Shown in pieces: positions 38,972-47,163 of a DNA stretch of 64,000 nucleotides. The stretch is from Gordonia spumicola. Lineage in GTDB: Bacteria; Actinomycetota; Actinomycetes; Mycobacteriales; Mycobacteriaceae. A program made the translations under genes and the position numbers. The stretch spans positions 1,302,001 to 1,366,000 of the forward strand of contig NZ_BJOV01000005.1 of NCBI RefSeq assembly GCF_009932475.1, given 5' to 3'. The notes below the pieces were generated by a model. The model had not been told where the DNA came from and ran no database searches. It saw only the letters and a list, made by a program, of their open reading frames with translations. Numbering within the stretch: position 1 is the first letter of the stretch; every line of letters starts with the position of its first letter.

Positions 38972-41262
38972 CGGAAGATGCCCACGATCCCCTGCACCGC
39001 CTGCGCGCCCGCGGACGCGAAGTGGTTCTCGTGCACGAGATAGGTCCACGTCATCGTCGAGCGGTGCATGTCGGCGTCGTCGAGGTCGAGGCCGTCCGCG
39101 GTGATCGCGGCGGTCGTGAAGGTCTCGCGCGCACCGGCCATCGCCTCGTCGACGAGCTTCGTGAACTCGGCGAAGATCAGCTTGTGGAACTCCTCCAGCG
39201 GGCTCTGCTGGCCGAGTGCGCGCAGGTGGATGCTGGCCTGCACGTCGGCGACGTACGCCAGATGGTCGGCCCACGCGCGGTCGAGGTGGAACAGCACGAT
39301 CTGGCGCGCGACGTCGCCGAGGACCTCGTCGCTCACCGTCTCCGACAGTTCCTCGTACCGCTCGGCCTCGAGCTCCTTGAGATCAGTGAACGCCTTGTCG
39401 GTCTTCAGGATCGCCATGCGGCGTCGGACGATCGAGTTGCGCTGCTCGTTGACCTGGGCGTTGAAGTTCCAGGTGTTGGCGTGCAGCTGCAGCATCGCGC
39501 CCTCGGCGATCCGCTGGGCCTGCTGCACGATCTCGACGCCGCGCGGACCCATGAGACCGTCGCTGTCGTCGGGATGAAGTTCGCGCAGGTGCGTCTGATT
39601 CTTGGTGACGAGCGGATCCTCGAGGCTGGAGAAGAACACCGAGCGACCCGGATCGCCCTGACGTCCGGCGCGGCCGCGAAGCTGATTGTCGAGGCGTTCG
39701 GTGTCGTACCGGCCGGTGCCGACCACGCACAGTCCACCGAGCTCGACGACCTCGTCGCGCGCCTCGTCGTCGCCGTCCGAACCGCCGAGGCGGATGTCGG
39801 TGCCGCGACCGGCCATCTGTGTCGAGACGGTGACCGCGTCCTTGCGACCGGCCTCGGCGATGATCGCCGCCTCCTCCCGGTCGTTCTTCGCGTTGAGGAC
39901 GACGGAGGCGATGCCCGCGCGCTCGAGGAAGTAGGCGAGCTCCTCGGACTGCGCGACGTCGTGGGTGCCGATGAGGACCGGCTGACCGGTCTCGTGGACC
40001 TCCTTCACGTAGTCGACGACGGCCTCCATCTTGTTGGCCTTGTTGTCGTAGACGCGGTCGGGCTCGTCCTCGCGGACATTCGGCATGTTGGACGGGATCT
40101 GCGAGACCCCGAGACCGTAGAACTGGCGGAACTGCTCGCCCGCCGCGATCGCGGTGCCGGTCATGCCGGCGACCGTCGGGTAGCGACCCATGAGCGCCTG
40201 CACGGTGATGGTGTCGATCACCTCGCCCGACGCGGTCGGCTTGAGGCCCTCTTTGTACTCGACCGCGGCCTGAACGCCGTCGGGCCAGCGCTGCAGTCGC
40301 GCCACACGCCCGCGCGACGCGTTGATCAGGTGGACTCCCCCGTCGCGCACGATGTAGTGGACGTCGCGTTCGAGCAGGTAGTACGCGTACAGCGCGACAT
40401 TGACGTGCACGAGCGTGGTGCCGACGTGCTCGTCGCCGTAGATGTCGATTCCGCCGAGGGTGTCTTCGACGAAGCGCGCGCCCTCTTCGGTGAGCGACAC
40501 GTTGCGCCCGTCGGTGTCGACCTCGTAGTGCTTGGACTTCAGGTGCGACACCACTTCGTGGATCGCGGTGTTGGGCGTGTCGGCCTCGGTCGATCCCGCC
40601 AGGATCAACGGCACGAGCGCCTCGTCGACGAGCACCGAGTCGGCCTCGTCGACGAGCACCACCTCGGGCTCCGGGGCCACGAGCTCGTCCTCGTGCAGCG
40701 CGAGCTGATCGCGGAGCACGTCGAACCCGATCTCGTTGACCGACGCGTACGTGACGTCGCAGGCGTACGCCTCGCGGCGCTCGTCGCGCGTGGAGTGCTC
40801 CGAGATCGCACCGACAGTGACACCGAAGACGTCATAGAGCGGACGCATCCACTCGGCGTCACGACCTGCGAGGTAGTCGTTCACCGAGACCACGTGGACG
40901 TGCTTGCCGCCGAGCGCGTATCCGATGGCGGCGATCGCACCCGCAAGCGTCTTGCCCTCACCGGTCGCCATCTCGACGACGTCACCGTCGAGCATGCGGA
41001 GCGCGCCCTGCAGCTGGACGTCGAACGGCGTCATCGAGACCGCGCGCTCACCCGCCTCACGGATCAACGCGAGGAACTTGGCGCGACCGTCGACGGTGTC
41101 GATCTCGAGGTCGGCCGCGGCGTCGGCGAACTCGTCGTCCTTGAGTTCCTTCGCCCACGACTGTTCGTCGTGCGACTTCTCGATCAACGAGATGGACTGC
41201 GACTGGTTGCGCGACGCCTGAGCGCCGAGCAGGCGCCACATGGCGTTCGAGAACTTACCCAC
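38968..41262 (-). CDS. secA2: SecA2, accessory Sec-dependent export ATPase
   Basis: The 764-residue protein is a SecA-type motor: Walker A MATGEGKTLAG near residues 98-108, VLVDEADSVLVDEA, and helicase motif VSTQMAGRGTDIRLGG. It is shorter than SecA1 (about 940 residues), with a reduced C-terminal region and no zinc-binding tail, as in mycobacterial SecA2, which exports a small set of proteins including some without signal peptides. It starts at a GTG and heads the secA2-pgsA2 pair. Confidence 0.95.
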   Translation of the reverse strand: MGKFSNAMWRLLGAQASRNQSQSISLIEKSHDEQSWAKELKDDEFADAAADLEIDTVDGRAKFLALIREAGERAVSMTPFDVQLQGALRMLDGDVVEMATGEGKTLAGAIAAIGYALGGKHVHVVSVNDYLAGRDAEWMRPLYDVFGVTVGAISEHSTRDERREAYACDVTYASVNEIGFDVLRDQLALHEDELVAPEPEVVLVDEADSVLVDEALVPLILAGSTEADTPNTAIHEVVSHLKSKHYEVDTDGRNVSLTEEGARFVEDTLGGIDIYGDEHVGTTLVHVNVALYAYYLLERDVHYIVRDGGVHLINASRGRVARLQRWPDGVQAAVEYKEGLKPTASGEVIDTITVQALMGRYPTVAGMTGTAIAAGEQFRQFYGLGVSQIPSNMPNVREDEPDRVYDNKANKMEAVVDYVKEVHETGQPVLIGTHDVAQSEELAYFLERAGIASVVLNAKNDREEAAIIAEAGRKDAVTVSTQMAGRGTDIRLGGSDGDDEARDEVVELGGLCVVGTGRYDTERLDNQLRGRAGRQGDPGRSVFFSSLEDPLVTKNQTHLRELHPDDSDGLMGPRGVEIVQQAQRIAEGAMLQLHANTWNFNAQVNEQRNSIVRRRMAILKTDKAFTDLKELEAERYEELSETVSDEVLGDVARQIVLFHLDRAWADHLAYVADVQASIHLRALGQQSPLEEFHKLIFAEFTKLVDEAMAGARETFTTAAITADGLDLDDADMHRSTMTWTYLVHENHFASAGAQAVQGIVGIFR

Positions 41263-41348
41263 TAGCTACCTGTTCCTCACGTGGTTCTGGTGTCCGATCG
41301 TGATCTACCGTACGCGGCGCGTCCACCGCGGGGCCGGTCCGGCTGAAC

Positions 41349-41354
41349 TACCGT
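41349..41354 (+). promoter_or_regulatory. -10 element TACCGT of a leaderless start
   Basis: TACCGT ends six bases before the ATG at 41361 and no ribosome site is present. Confidence 0.5.
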
Positions 41355-41360
41355 GGCCTC

Positions 41361-42203
41361 ATGGAACACCCACGCGATCGCCGCCATGCCGTTCGAGTCC
41401 GACTGCTGCCCGTGCTCGCCCTCGTGGCGGCGGCGTCATTGGCGCTCGCCGCGTGCGGATCGGACTCGTCGGGTTCGACCTCCGACCCGGCCGCCCTCGT
41501 CGGCAAGACCTACGTGTCGGACGAGGCGACCGATCGGGTGGTGCCCGGCGGCGGACCGCTCACCGTCGCGTTCGGCGAGAACGGCCAGATCAGCGTGAAC
41601 GGCGGCTGCAACGGGCAGGGCGGCACCGCCACCTTCGACGGAGACACGATGACCGTCGGGCCGATGGTCGGGACGATGATGGCGTGCCCACCGCCGCACG
41701 ACACCGTCGACGCGTGGATCACGAAACTGTTCGGCGAACCGCTGACCTGGTCACTCGACAGCCGCACCCTGACGCTCACCCGCGGCGACCAGCGGATCTC
41801 CCTCAACGAACGGGTGACCCGCGCGATCGCGGGCACCACGTGGACCGTCACGGCACTGGTCCGCAACGAGGCCGTCGAGAGTTCGGCGGTCCTCGACCGC
41901 GTCAAGCCGACCCTCCGTATCGGCGGCGACGGCGTCTTCACCGGCTTCACCGGATGCAATCAGATGCGCTCCGACGCGACGGTGACCGGGTCGGGCAGCG
42001 ACCAGACCATCAGATTCGGCGCCATCGCGACCACCCGCAAGATGTGCGCACCCGAGGTCACGGACGTCGAACGAGCCGTCCTCGCCGTGCTCGACGGCGA
42101 CGTCACCGCCGAGGTCGACGGCGACAGTCTGCGCCTGACCAACGTCAAGGATTCGACGATCGGGCTGCGACTCACCGCCACTCCAGCGACCGAAGGCAAG
42201 TGA
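41361..42203 (+). CDS. Lipoprotein with two META (HslJ-like) domains
   Basis: The 280-residue protein has a lipoprotein signal with lipobox LAAC (Cys 32). Two META/HslJ domains follow (about residues 48-150 and 155-270), each with the pattern G-C-N (VNGGCNGQGG; FTGCNQMRS) and a late MACPPP or KMCAPE Cys that likely forms a disulfide with it. HslJ of E. coli is an outer-membrane stress lipoprotein; the role here is unknown. Confidence 0.9.
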   Translation: MEHPRDRRHAVRVRLLPVLALVAAASLALAACGSDSSGSTSDPAALVGKTYVSDEATDRVVPGGGPLTVAFGENGQISVNGGCNGQGGTATFDGDTMTVGPMVGTMMACPPPHDTVDAWITKLFGEPLTWSLDSRTLTLTRGDQRISLNERVTRAIAGTTWTVTALVRNEAVESSAVLDRVKPTLRIGGDGVFTGFTGCNQMRSDATVTGSGSDQTIRFGAIATTRKMCAPEVTDVERAVLAVLDGDVTAEVDGDSLRLTNVKDSTIGLRLTATPATEGK

Positions 42204-42221
42204 GCACCGCGAGACACACCC

Positions 42222-42227
42222 TAAGAT
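42222..42227 (+). promoter_or_regulatory. -10 element TAAGAT of a leaderless start
   Basis: TAAGAT lies seven bases before the ppk2 ATG, without a ribosome site. Confidence 0.55.
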
Positions 42228-42234
42228 CGTCGGC

Positions 42235-43071
42235 ATGGCGAAGAATCCGGCACCCGTCCCGGCGAACAAGTTGACGAAGGGCATCTACGAGGCGGAGATG
42301 TTCCGCCTACAGACCGAACTGGTCGCCCTGCAGGAGTGGGTCAAAGAGACCGGCGCCCGCGTCGTGGTGATCTTCGAGGGACGTGACGCCGCGGGCAAGG
42401 GCGGAGCCATCAAACGCATCACCGAGTACCTGAGCCCGCGCATATGTCGCGTCGAGGCGCTGCCCGCGCCGACCGACAGAGAACGCGGCCAGTGGTACTA
42501 CCAGCGGTACGTCGAGAAGCTGCCGACGACCGGCGAGATCGTCCTCTTCGATCGCTCCTGGTACAACCGGGCGGGCGTCGAGAAGGTGATGGGATTCTGC
42601 ACCCCCGAGGAGCACACCCGCTTCCTGAGGCAGACGCCGATCTTCGAGCAGATGCTCATCGACGACGGGATCCTCCTGCGCAAGTACTGGTTCTCGGTGT
42701 CCGACGACGAACAGCTCCGCCGTTTCCGCGCGCGCCGCGACGATCCGGTCCGACAGTGGAAGCTGTCGCCGATGGACCTGGAGTCGGTGTACCGCTGGGA
42801 GGACTACTCGCGGGCCAAGGACGAGATGATGGTCCATACCGACACGTCGTCGAGCCCGTGGTACGTCGTCGAATCGGATCGGAAGAAGAACGCCAGGCTC
42901 AACATGATCTCGCACATGCTGTCGACGATCCCGTACACGCACGTCGAACGGCCTCGGGTGAAGCTGCCGAAGAAGCCGATCGCGACCGGCAGCTATCACC
43001 GGCCGCCGCGATCGCTGTCGAAGTTCGTGCCCGACCACGTCGCGACTCTCCTCGGCGACACCGACAACTGA
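42235..43071 (+). CDS. ppk2: Polyphosphate kinase 2
   Basis: The 278-residue enzyme transfers phosphate between polyphosphate and nucleotides, favouring nucleotide synthesis in class I members. It has Walker A EGRDAAGKGG at residues 48-57, the lid-region RVEALPAPTDRERGQWY, and Walker B LFDRSWYNR near 104-112. Length and motifs fit the short single-domain PPK2 class. Confidence 0.95.
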   Translation: MAKNPAPVPANKLTKGIYEAEMFRLQTELVALQEWVKETGARVVVIFEGRDAAGKGGAIKRITEYLSPRICRVEALPAPTDRERGQWYYQRYVEKLPTTGEIVLFDRSWYNRAGVEKVMGFCTPEEHTRFLRQTPIFEQMLIDDGILLRKYWFSVSDDEQLRRFRARRDDPVRQWKLSPMDLESVYRWEDYSRAKDEMMVHTDTSSSPWYVVESDRKKNARLNMISHMLSTIPYTHVERPRVKLPKKPIATGSYHRPPRSLSKFVPDHVATLLGDTDN

Positions 43072-43075
43072 CGAC

Positions 43076-44326
43076 ATGGCACCCGATCTCTCCGACCTGC
43101 GACGGCGCACCCGGTCGGTGCGCGCCAGAGTGCGCTCACGCATCGACTCGGCCGATCTGATCTATCTCGTCACGACCGCGGGATTCCCCAATTACGGCGA
43201 CGAGCTGATCACCGAGGCGTGGCTCCGGCACATTGCGCGGCGCCGTCCGACGGCCCGCGTCGTCGTCGACTCCCCGCGTCCGGGCCAGGCGTCGCTTCTC
43301 CTCGGGCACGCGAACCGGCGAGCCGTCTTCGTCGACACCCTGTGGGAACTCGTCCGCCACGCGAACTCGCCCGACGCGGTCGAGGTGGATCCCGGCGCCC
43401 CCTGGGCGTGGGTGTCCGACACGGCGAGCAGGCTCGGAGCATCGCCCCGCAACGACGCCGGGATCGAACTGCTCCTGCGGGCCGGGACGATCCACCTCGT
43501 CGGCGGCGGCTACGTCAACGCGGTCTGGCCCCACCACGTGGCGCTGGTGACGGCGATGTCGGCCGTCGCGGCGCAGACCGGCGCACGCACGGTGGCGACG
43601 GGCGCGGGCCTCACCCCGGCGGCCCCCGGGGCCGCGGGCGAGGCGCTGCTCGACGCCGCCGCTCGATTCGACGTCCTCGACGTCCGCGACGAACCGTCGT
43701 TCGATCTGCTCGCCGGGGCCCCCGGGCTGTCGCGGACCGGCGACGACGCGTGGCTCTCGCCCGCCGTCGCCCGAACACAGCGTCCGCCGTCCGGGTCGGG
43801 AGTGGTCTTGTGCGCGCAGAGCGACCTGACCGACGCGTTCGCCTGGGGCGGACTCGCCGGGACCGAGGCGCTCGTGTCGTTCGTCCGCGACACCCTCGAC
43901 GCATGGGATGTCCCCGGCCGGGACGTGACGGTCGTCGAATGCATCCCGGGACACGACTACACGATCCCGACGATGCTCGGTGACCGCATCGACGGCGCAG
44001 CGGTGATCCCGTTCCGGAACCTGTGGCGCGACGGTCTGCCGGTGAACCGAGGGACGTGGCTGTCGACGCGCTATCACCCGCACATGCTGGCCGCCGCCGC
44101 GGGCGACTCCGGCGTCGCGATCGCCGCCAGCCCGGACTACTACGCGACCAAACACCAGGCCCTCGTCGACGTCGGATCGCGGTGGACCGTGGTGTCCGGC
44201 GGCGCGACCGAACCACCGCCGCGCCCGACCGCCGGCGGATTCGGCGTCGACGCCGTCCGCGCGAACGTGGCGGCGAAGAAGTCCCTCGCGAACAGTCTCT
44301 ATCCGATCGGGGCACGCGTCAGGTAG
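43076..44326 (+). CDS. Polysaccharide pyruvyl transferase family protein
   Basis: The 416-residue protein has the PS_pyruv_trans pattern: an N-terminal TTAGFPNYGDELITEAWLRH, HLVGGGYVNAVWP, a DVRDEPSFDLL region and a C-terminal STRYHPHMLAAAAGDSG histidine motif. Members add ketal-linked pyruvate to cell-surface sugars or act on related glycans. It begins five bases after ppk2 and no glycan cluster is adjacent, so the substrate is open. Confidence 0.85.
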   Translation: MAPDLSDLRRRTRSVRARVRSRIDSADLIYLVTTAGFPNYGDELITEAWLRHIARRRPTARVVVDSPRPGQASLLLGHANRRAVFVDTLWELVRHANSPDAVEVDPGAPWAWVSDTASRLGASPRNDAGIELLLRAGTIHLVGGGYVNAVWPHHVALVTAMSAVAAQTGARTVATGAGLTPAAPGAAGEALLDAAARFDVLDVRDEPSFDLLAGAPGLSRTGDDAWLSPAVARTQRPPSGSGVVLCAQSDLTDAFAWGGLAGTEALVSFVRDTLDAWDVPGRDVTVVECIPGHDYTIPTMLGDRIDGAAVIPFRNLWRDGLPVNRGTWLSTRYHPHMLAAAAGDSGVAIAASPDYYATKHQALVDVGSRWTVVSGGATEPPPRPTAGGFGVDAVRANVAAKKSLANSLYPIGARVR

Positions 44327-44339
44327 AGTCGGCGATCCC

Positions 44340-44636
44340 ATGTGGATCGGTACTCTTGAATTCGACTTCCTTCTCGGCGACGTCCACTCCCTCAAGGAGA
44401 AGCGTTCGGTCATCCGCCCGATCGTCGCCGAGATCCGCCGCAAGTACTCCGTCTCCGTCGCGGAGACGGATCATCTCGACCTCCATCGGCGCTCGGGCGT
44501 CGGCGTCGCCGTGGTCAGCGCCGACGCCGCGCACGTCACCGAGATGCTCGACACCCTCGAACGGCACGCCGCCTCCCGACCCGAGGTCACGCTCCTGTCG
44601 GCTCGACGACGTCTGGTGTCGTCGGACGAGTTGTGA
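44340..44636 (+). CDS. DUF503 family protein
   Basis: The 98-residue protein matches the YlxP-like DUF503 family (WIGTLEFDFLLGDVHSLKEKR, then VSVAETDHLDLHRRSGVGVAVVS). YlxP is often linked with ribosome-assembly genes, but not here. The last 50 bases overlap the 3' end of the convergent MFS gene. Confidence 0.9.
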   Translation: MWIGTLEFDFLLGDVHSLKEKRSVIRPIVAEIRRKYSVSVAETDHLDLHRRSGVGVAVVSADAAHVTEMLDTLERHAASRPEVTLLSARRRLVSSDEL

Positions 44637-46029
44637 CGGAGTCGATCGCATCCGACACCGACTCGGCGTCGGCGCCCGCCCGGTATTCGGCCGACACCGT
44701 CCGGTAGACGGGCGTCCGGAACGCGACCGCGGCGGCGAGAACTGTCAGGACGCCCGCGACGAGGAAGATCAGTGCGATCCCGCGCGCCGGACCGGTGCCG
44801 AACACTGGCGCGAGCACCCGCGCTCCGTCGCCGTCCGCCCACGGGATGACGATGTTCTCGGCGATCGGGGCCACGATGAACGCCGTCACCGGGGCGGCCG
44901 CGGCTTCGAAAGCCCCGGCGAAGCCGAACACACGACCTTGTCGCGGCAGCGGGACGACGCGCTGAATCACGGTCTGCTCGGCCGCTTCGACGGCCGGGAA
45001 CATCGCCATGAAGAACCAGGCGAGGACGATGCACAGCATGGGAGACGCCCGAAGCGTGATGGCGCCGCCGATCACGCCGGTCACCATCACGGCGATCAGC
45101 ATCGTCCGCATCGGGTTCGTGCCGAGCCCGAACTTGGCGACCAGGGCGCCGCCGACCATGAAACCGGTCGCGCTGATCGCAAACACGACACCCCACATCT
45201 GCACGGAGAACAGTTCGAGCCCGTATGGGTCGAACAGCGCCATGTGGACGCCTCCGACGAAATTGTTGAACGTGGAGAACAGGATCAGCGCGAACAGTCC
45301 GGGGACGGCCCGGACCGCGCGGAACGACCCGCGCAGGTCGAAGGCGCCCTCGGCGTCGGACGCGGCCGGTTCGACTTCCTCCGGCAGCGACACGACCATC
45401 AGGTGGGCCAGCCCGACCGCCACGAACACGACCGACAACACCACCGTCCACCCCATGCCGAGGAATCCGACGGCGAGGCCGGAGAACACGCTGGTCACCA
45501 TGAACGCCAGACCCTGCACAGTGCCGACCCACCCGTTGGCGCGGTCCCTGCGGTCGGCGTCGATCAGGATGGTGACCGTGGTCGAGAGCGCCACCGAGCG
45601 CATGTTCTCGATCACGGCGCCGACCAACACAAAGATCGCGAACAGCCACAGCCACGGGGAGGTCATGCTCGCCGCGGCGTCGGCGGGCATGCTCGCGAAC
45701 ACGACGCCCGCGAGGACGAACATGACGAGGGTGAACACCGCCGACACTCGCATCACGGTGAGCTTGCGGAACCTGTCGACGACCGTCCCGAATCCGATGC
45801 TCGCCATCGCGATGATGAGCATGTAGCCGCCGCCGATCACACCCGTGGCGATCACGTTGCGCGTCTCCAGGTAGATCCAGAAGGTCAACGCGAACCACAA
45901 GAAGCTGGTGGTGACGTTGGCGACGGCGGTGTTCAGCAGGATGTGTGCGAAAGTCCGATCACGTTCGCGGCTCGGGCGACGGAGTCCGGTGGTCATAGCA
46001 GCGTCAACAGTAGTGTCGTCGGATTCCAC
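44587..46029 (-). CDS. MFS transporter
   Basis: The 480-residue protein has about twelve membrane segments with the MFS A-type loop GFGTVVDRFRKLTVMR after segment two. The overall pattern resembles the EntS/macrolide-efflux-like branch of drug and siderophore exporters. The start is uncertain: a GTG at 46029 or an ATG at 45996. Its 3' end overlaps the DUF503 gene by 50 bases on the opposite strand. Confidence 0.87.
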   Translation of the reverse strand: MESDDTTVDAAMTTGLRRPSRERDRTFAHILLNTAVANVTTSFLWFALTFWIYLETRNVIATGVIGGGYMLIIAMASIGFGTVVDRFRKLTVMRVSAVFTLVMFVLAGVVFASMPADAAASMTSPWLWLFAIFVLVGAVIENMRSVALSTTVTILIDADRRDRANGWVGTVQGLAFMVTSVFSGLAVGFLGMGWTVVLSVVFVAVGLAHLMVVSLPEEVEPAASDAEGAFDLRGSFRAVRAVPGLFALILFSTFNNFVGGVHMALFDPYGLELFSVQMWGVVFAISATGFMVGGALVAKFGLGTNPMRTMLIAVMVTGVIGGAITLRASPMLCIVLAWFFMAMFPAVEAAEQTVIQRVVPLPRQGRVFGFAGAFEAAAAPVTAFIVAPIAENIVIPWADGDGARVLAPVFGTGPARGIALIFLVAGVLTVLAAAVAFRTPVYRTVSAEYRAGADAESVSDAIDSVTTRPTTPDVVEPTGA

Positions 46030-46051
46030 CCCTCAACCGAATTTCGGCGCG

Positions 46052-46399
46052 TCAGTGGTGCGTCGCGACGCAGAACTCGTTGCCCTCCGGATCGGCGAGG
46101 ACGGTCCAGCTGAACTCGGGCATCGACCGTTCGGCGACGAGGACGGCCCCCGCGTCGACCAGCCTCGTCACCGCTTCCGCTCGATCGGCCACGCCGAAGT
46201 CGAAGTGGATCCGATTGCCCTGAGCCGGGTCGTCGACCCTCTGAAAGGCCAGCCCGGTCCGACCCTCACCGAGTGAGACGATGACGAACCAGCCGTCGTT
46301 CTCGGCGACGATCTCGCCGTCGAACGCCGCGGCCCACCAACGGGCGAGGCCGAGCGCGTCTGTCGTGTTGATCGTGACGTTGAGCAGGGTGTTCTTCAT
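46052..46399 (-). CDS. VOC family (glyoxalase/bleomycin resistance-like) protein
   Basis: The protein of about 115 residues has the betaalpha-beta-beta-beta repeats of the vicinal oxygen chelate fold (LLNVTINTTDALGLARWWAAAF, NRIHFDFGVADRAEAVTRL, TVLADPEGNEFCV). Metal-binding residues and substrate cannot be assigned. I chose the ATG at 46399; a GTG three codons upstream is possible. Confidence 0.88.
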   Translation of the reverse strand: MKNTLLNVTINTTDALGLARWWAAAFDGEIVAENDGWFVIVSLGEGRTGLAFQRVDDPAQGNRIHFDFGVADRAEAVTRLVDAGAVLVAERSMPEFSWTVLADPEGNEFCVATHH

Positions 46400-46456
46400 G
46401 GTGTCCACCCTACCCGGACAATCGCACTGATGTTCTACGAATACCGGGGCGATGCG

Positions 46457-47113
46457 TCAGGGGCGAGCGCTGAAGCCGGTGAACAGAGTCTTCTTCGCCG
46501 CCTGATACTCGGTGTTCGACGGATCGGAGGTCTGCATCGTGACCGACGCCGTGGTCCCGCCACCCGACTCGTTCGGCACCGACACGACCAGGACGCTGGC
46601 GTCGAGGTCGACGCCGTTCTGCGAGGTCATCGTGTAGTCGAAGACCTGACTGTCGAATCCGCAGGTCGACGACACCGGCTCACGCGTGATCGTGTCGGTC
46701 TTCACGACTCGCCGGAGCCCGGCGGCCTGGCGGTCGAACTCCGACTGACCGGTGGTCGGAGACTTCTCGACCGTGATCGTGAAGTTCGGGGCGAACTCGT
46801 CCGCGATGAGCGACCTGTTGACCATGATGAGCCGGACGATGTCCGAATCCATCTGACTGAAGCGCTCCCAGCCGTCGATCTTCGGTACCGCGAACCGGGC
46901 CTCACCCGGCTTGTGGGTCACCTCGATCGCGTCGGACACGTCCGCACACGGGTGCGCGTCGGCCCCCGATCGTGTCGGTGCGGCCGCGGATGTCGACTGT
47001 TCCGACGTCGTGCTCGTCGGCGCCGCGGTCGACGAGTCGTCCGATCCGCACGCCACGAGCACCAGCGGCGCCGCCGCGATGACCAGCCATGCTCCCCGTG
47101 TGCGTCGTGTCAT
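46457..47113 (-). CDS. LpqN/LpqT-like lipoprotein
   Basis: The 218-residue protein has a lipoprotein signal with lipobox LVAC (Cys 22), a Ser/Thr-rich linker and a domain like mycobacterial LpqN/LpqT (ARFAVPKIDGWERFSQMDSD, RLIMVNRSLIADEFAPN, GFSARP at the end). LpqN is a cell-envelope lipoprotein linked with mycolate and MmpL3 interactions; function here is by analogy. Confidence 0.8.
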   Translation of the reverse strand: MTRRTRGAWLVIAAAPLVLVACGSDDSSTAAPTSTTSEQSTSAAAPTRSGADAHPCADVSDAIEVTHKPGEARFAVPKIDGWERFSQMDSDIVRLIMVNRSLIADEFAPNFTITVEKSPTTGQSEFDRQAAGLRRVVKTDTITREPVSSTCGFDSQVFDYTMTSQNGVDLDASVLVVSVPNESGGGTTASVTMQTSDPSNTEYQAAKKTLFTGFSARP

Positions 47114-47163
47114 GTTCTCTCCCCCTGCGTTCGGCTTACCCGGCGAACTATGCCAGATCCGAC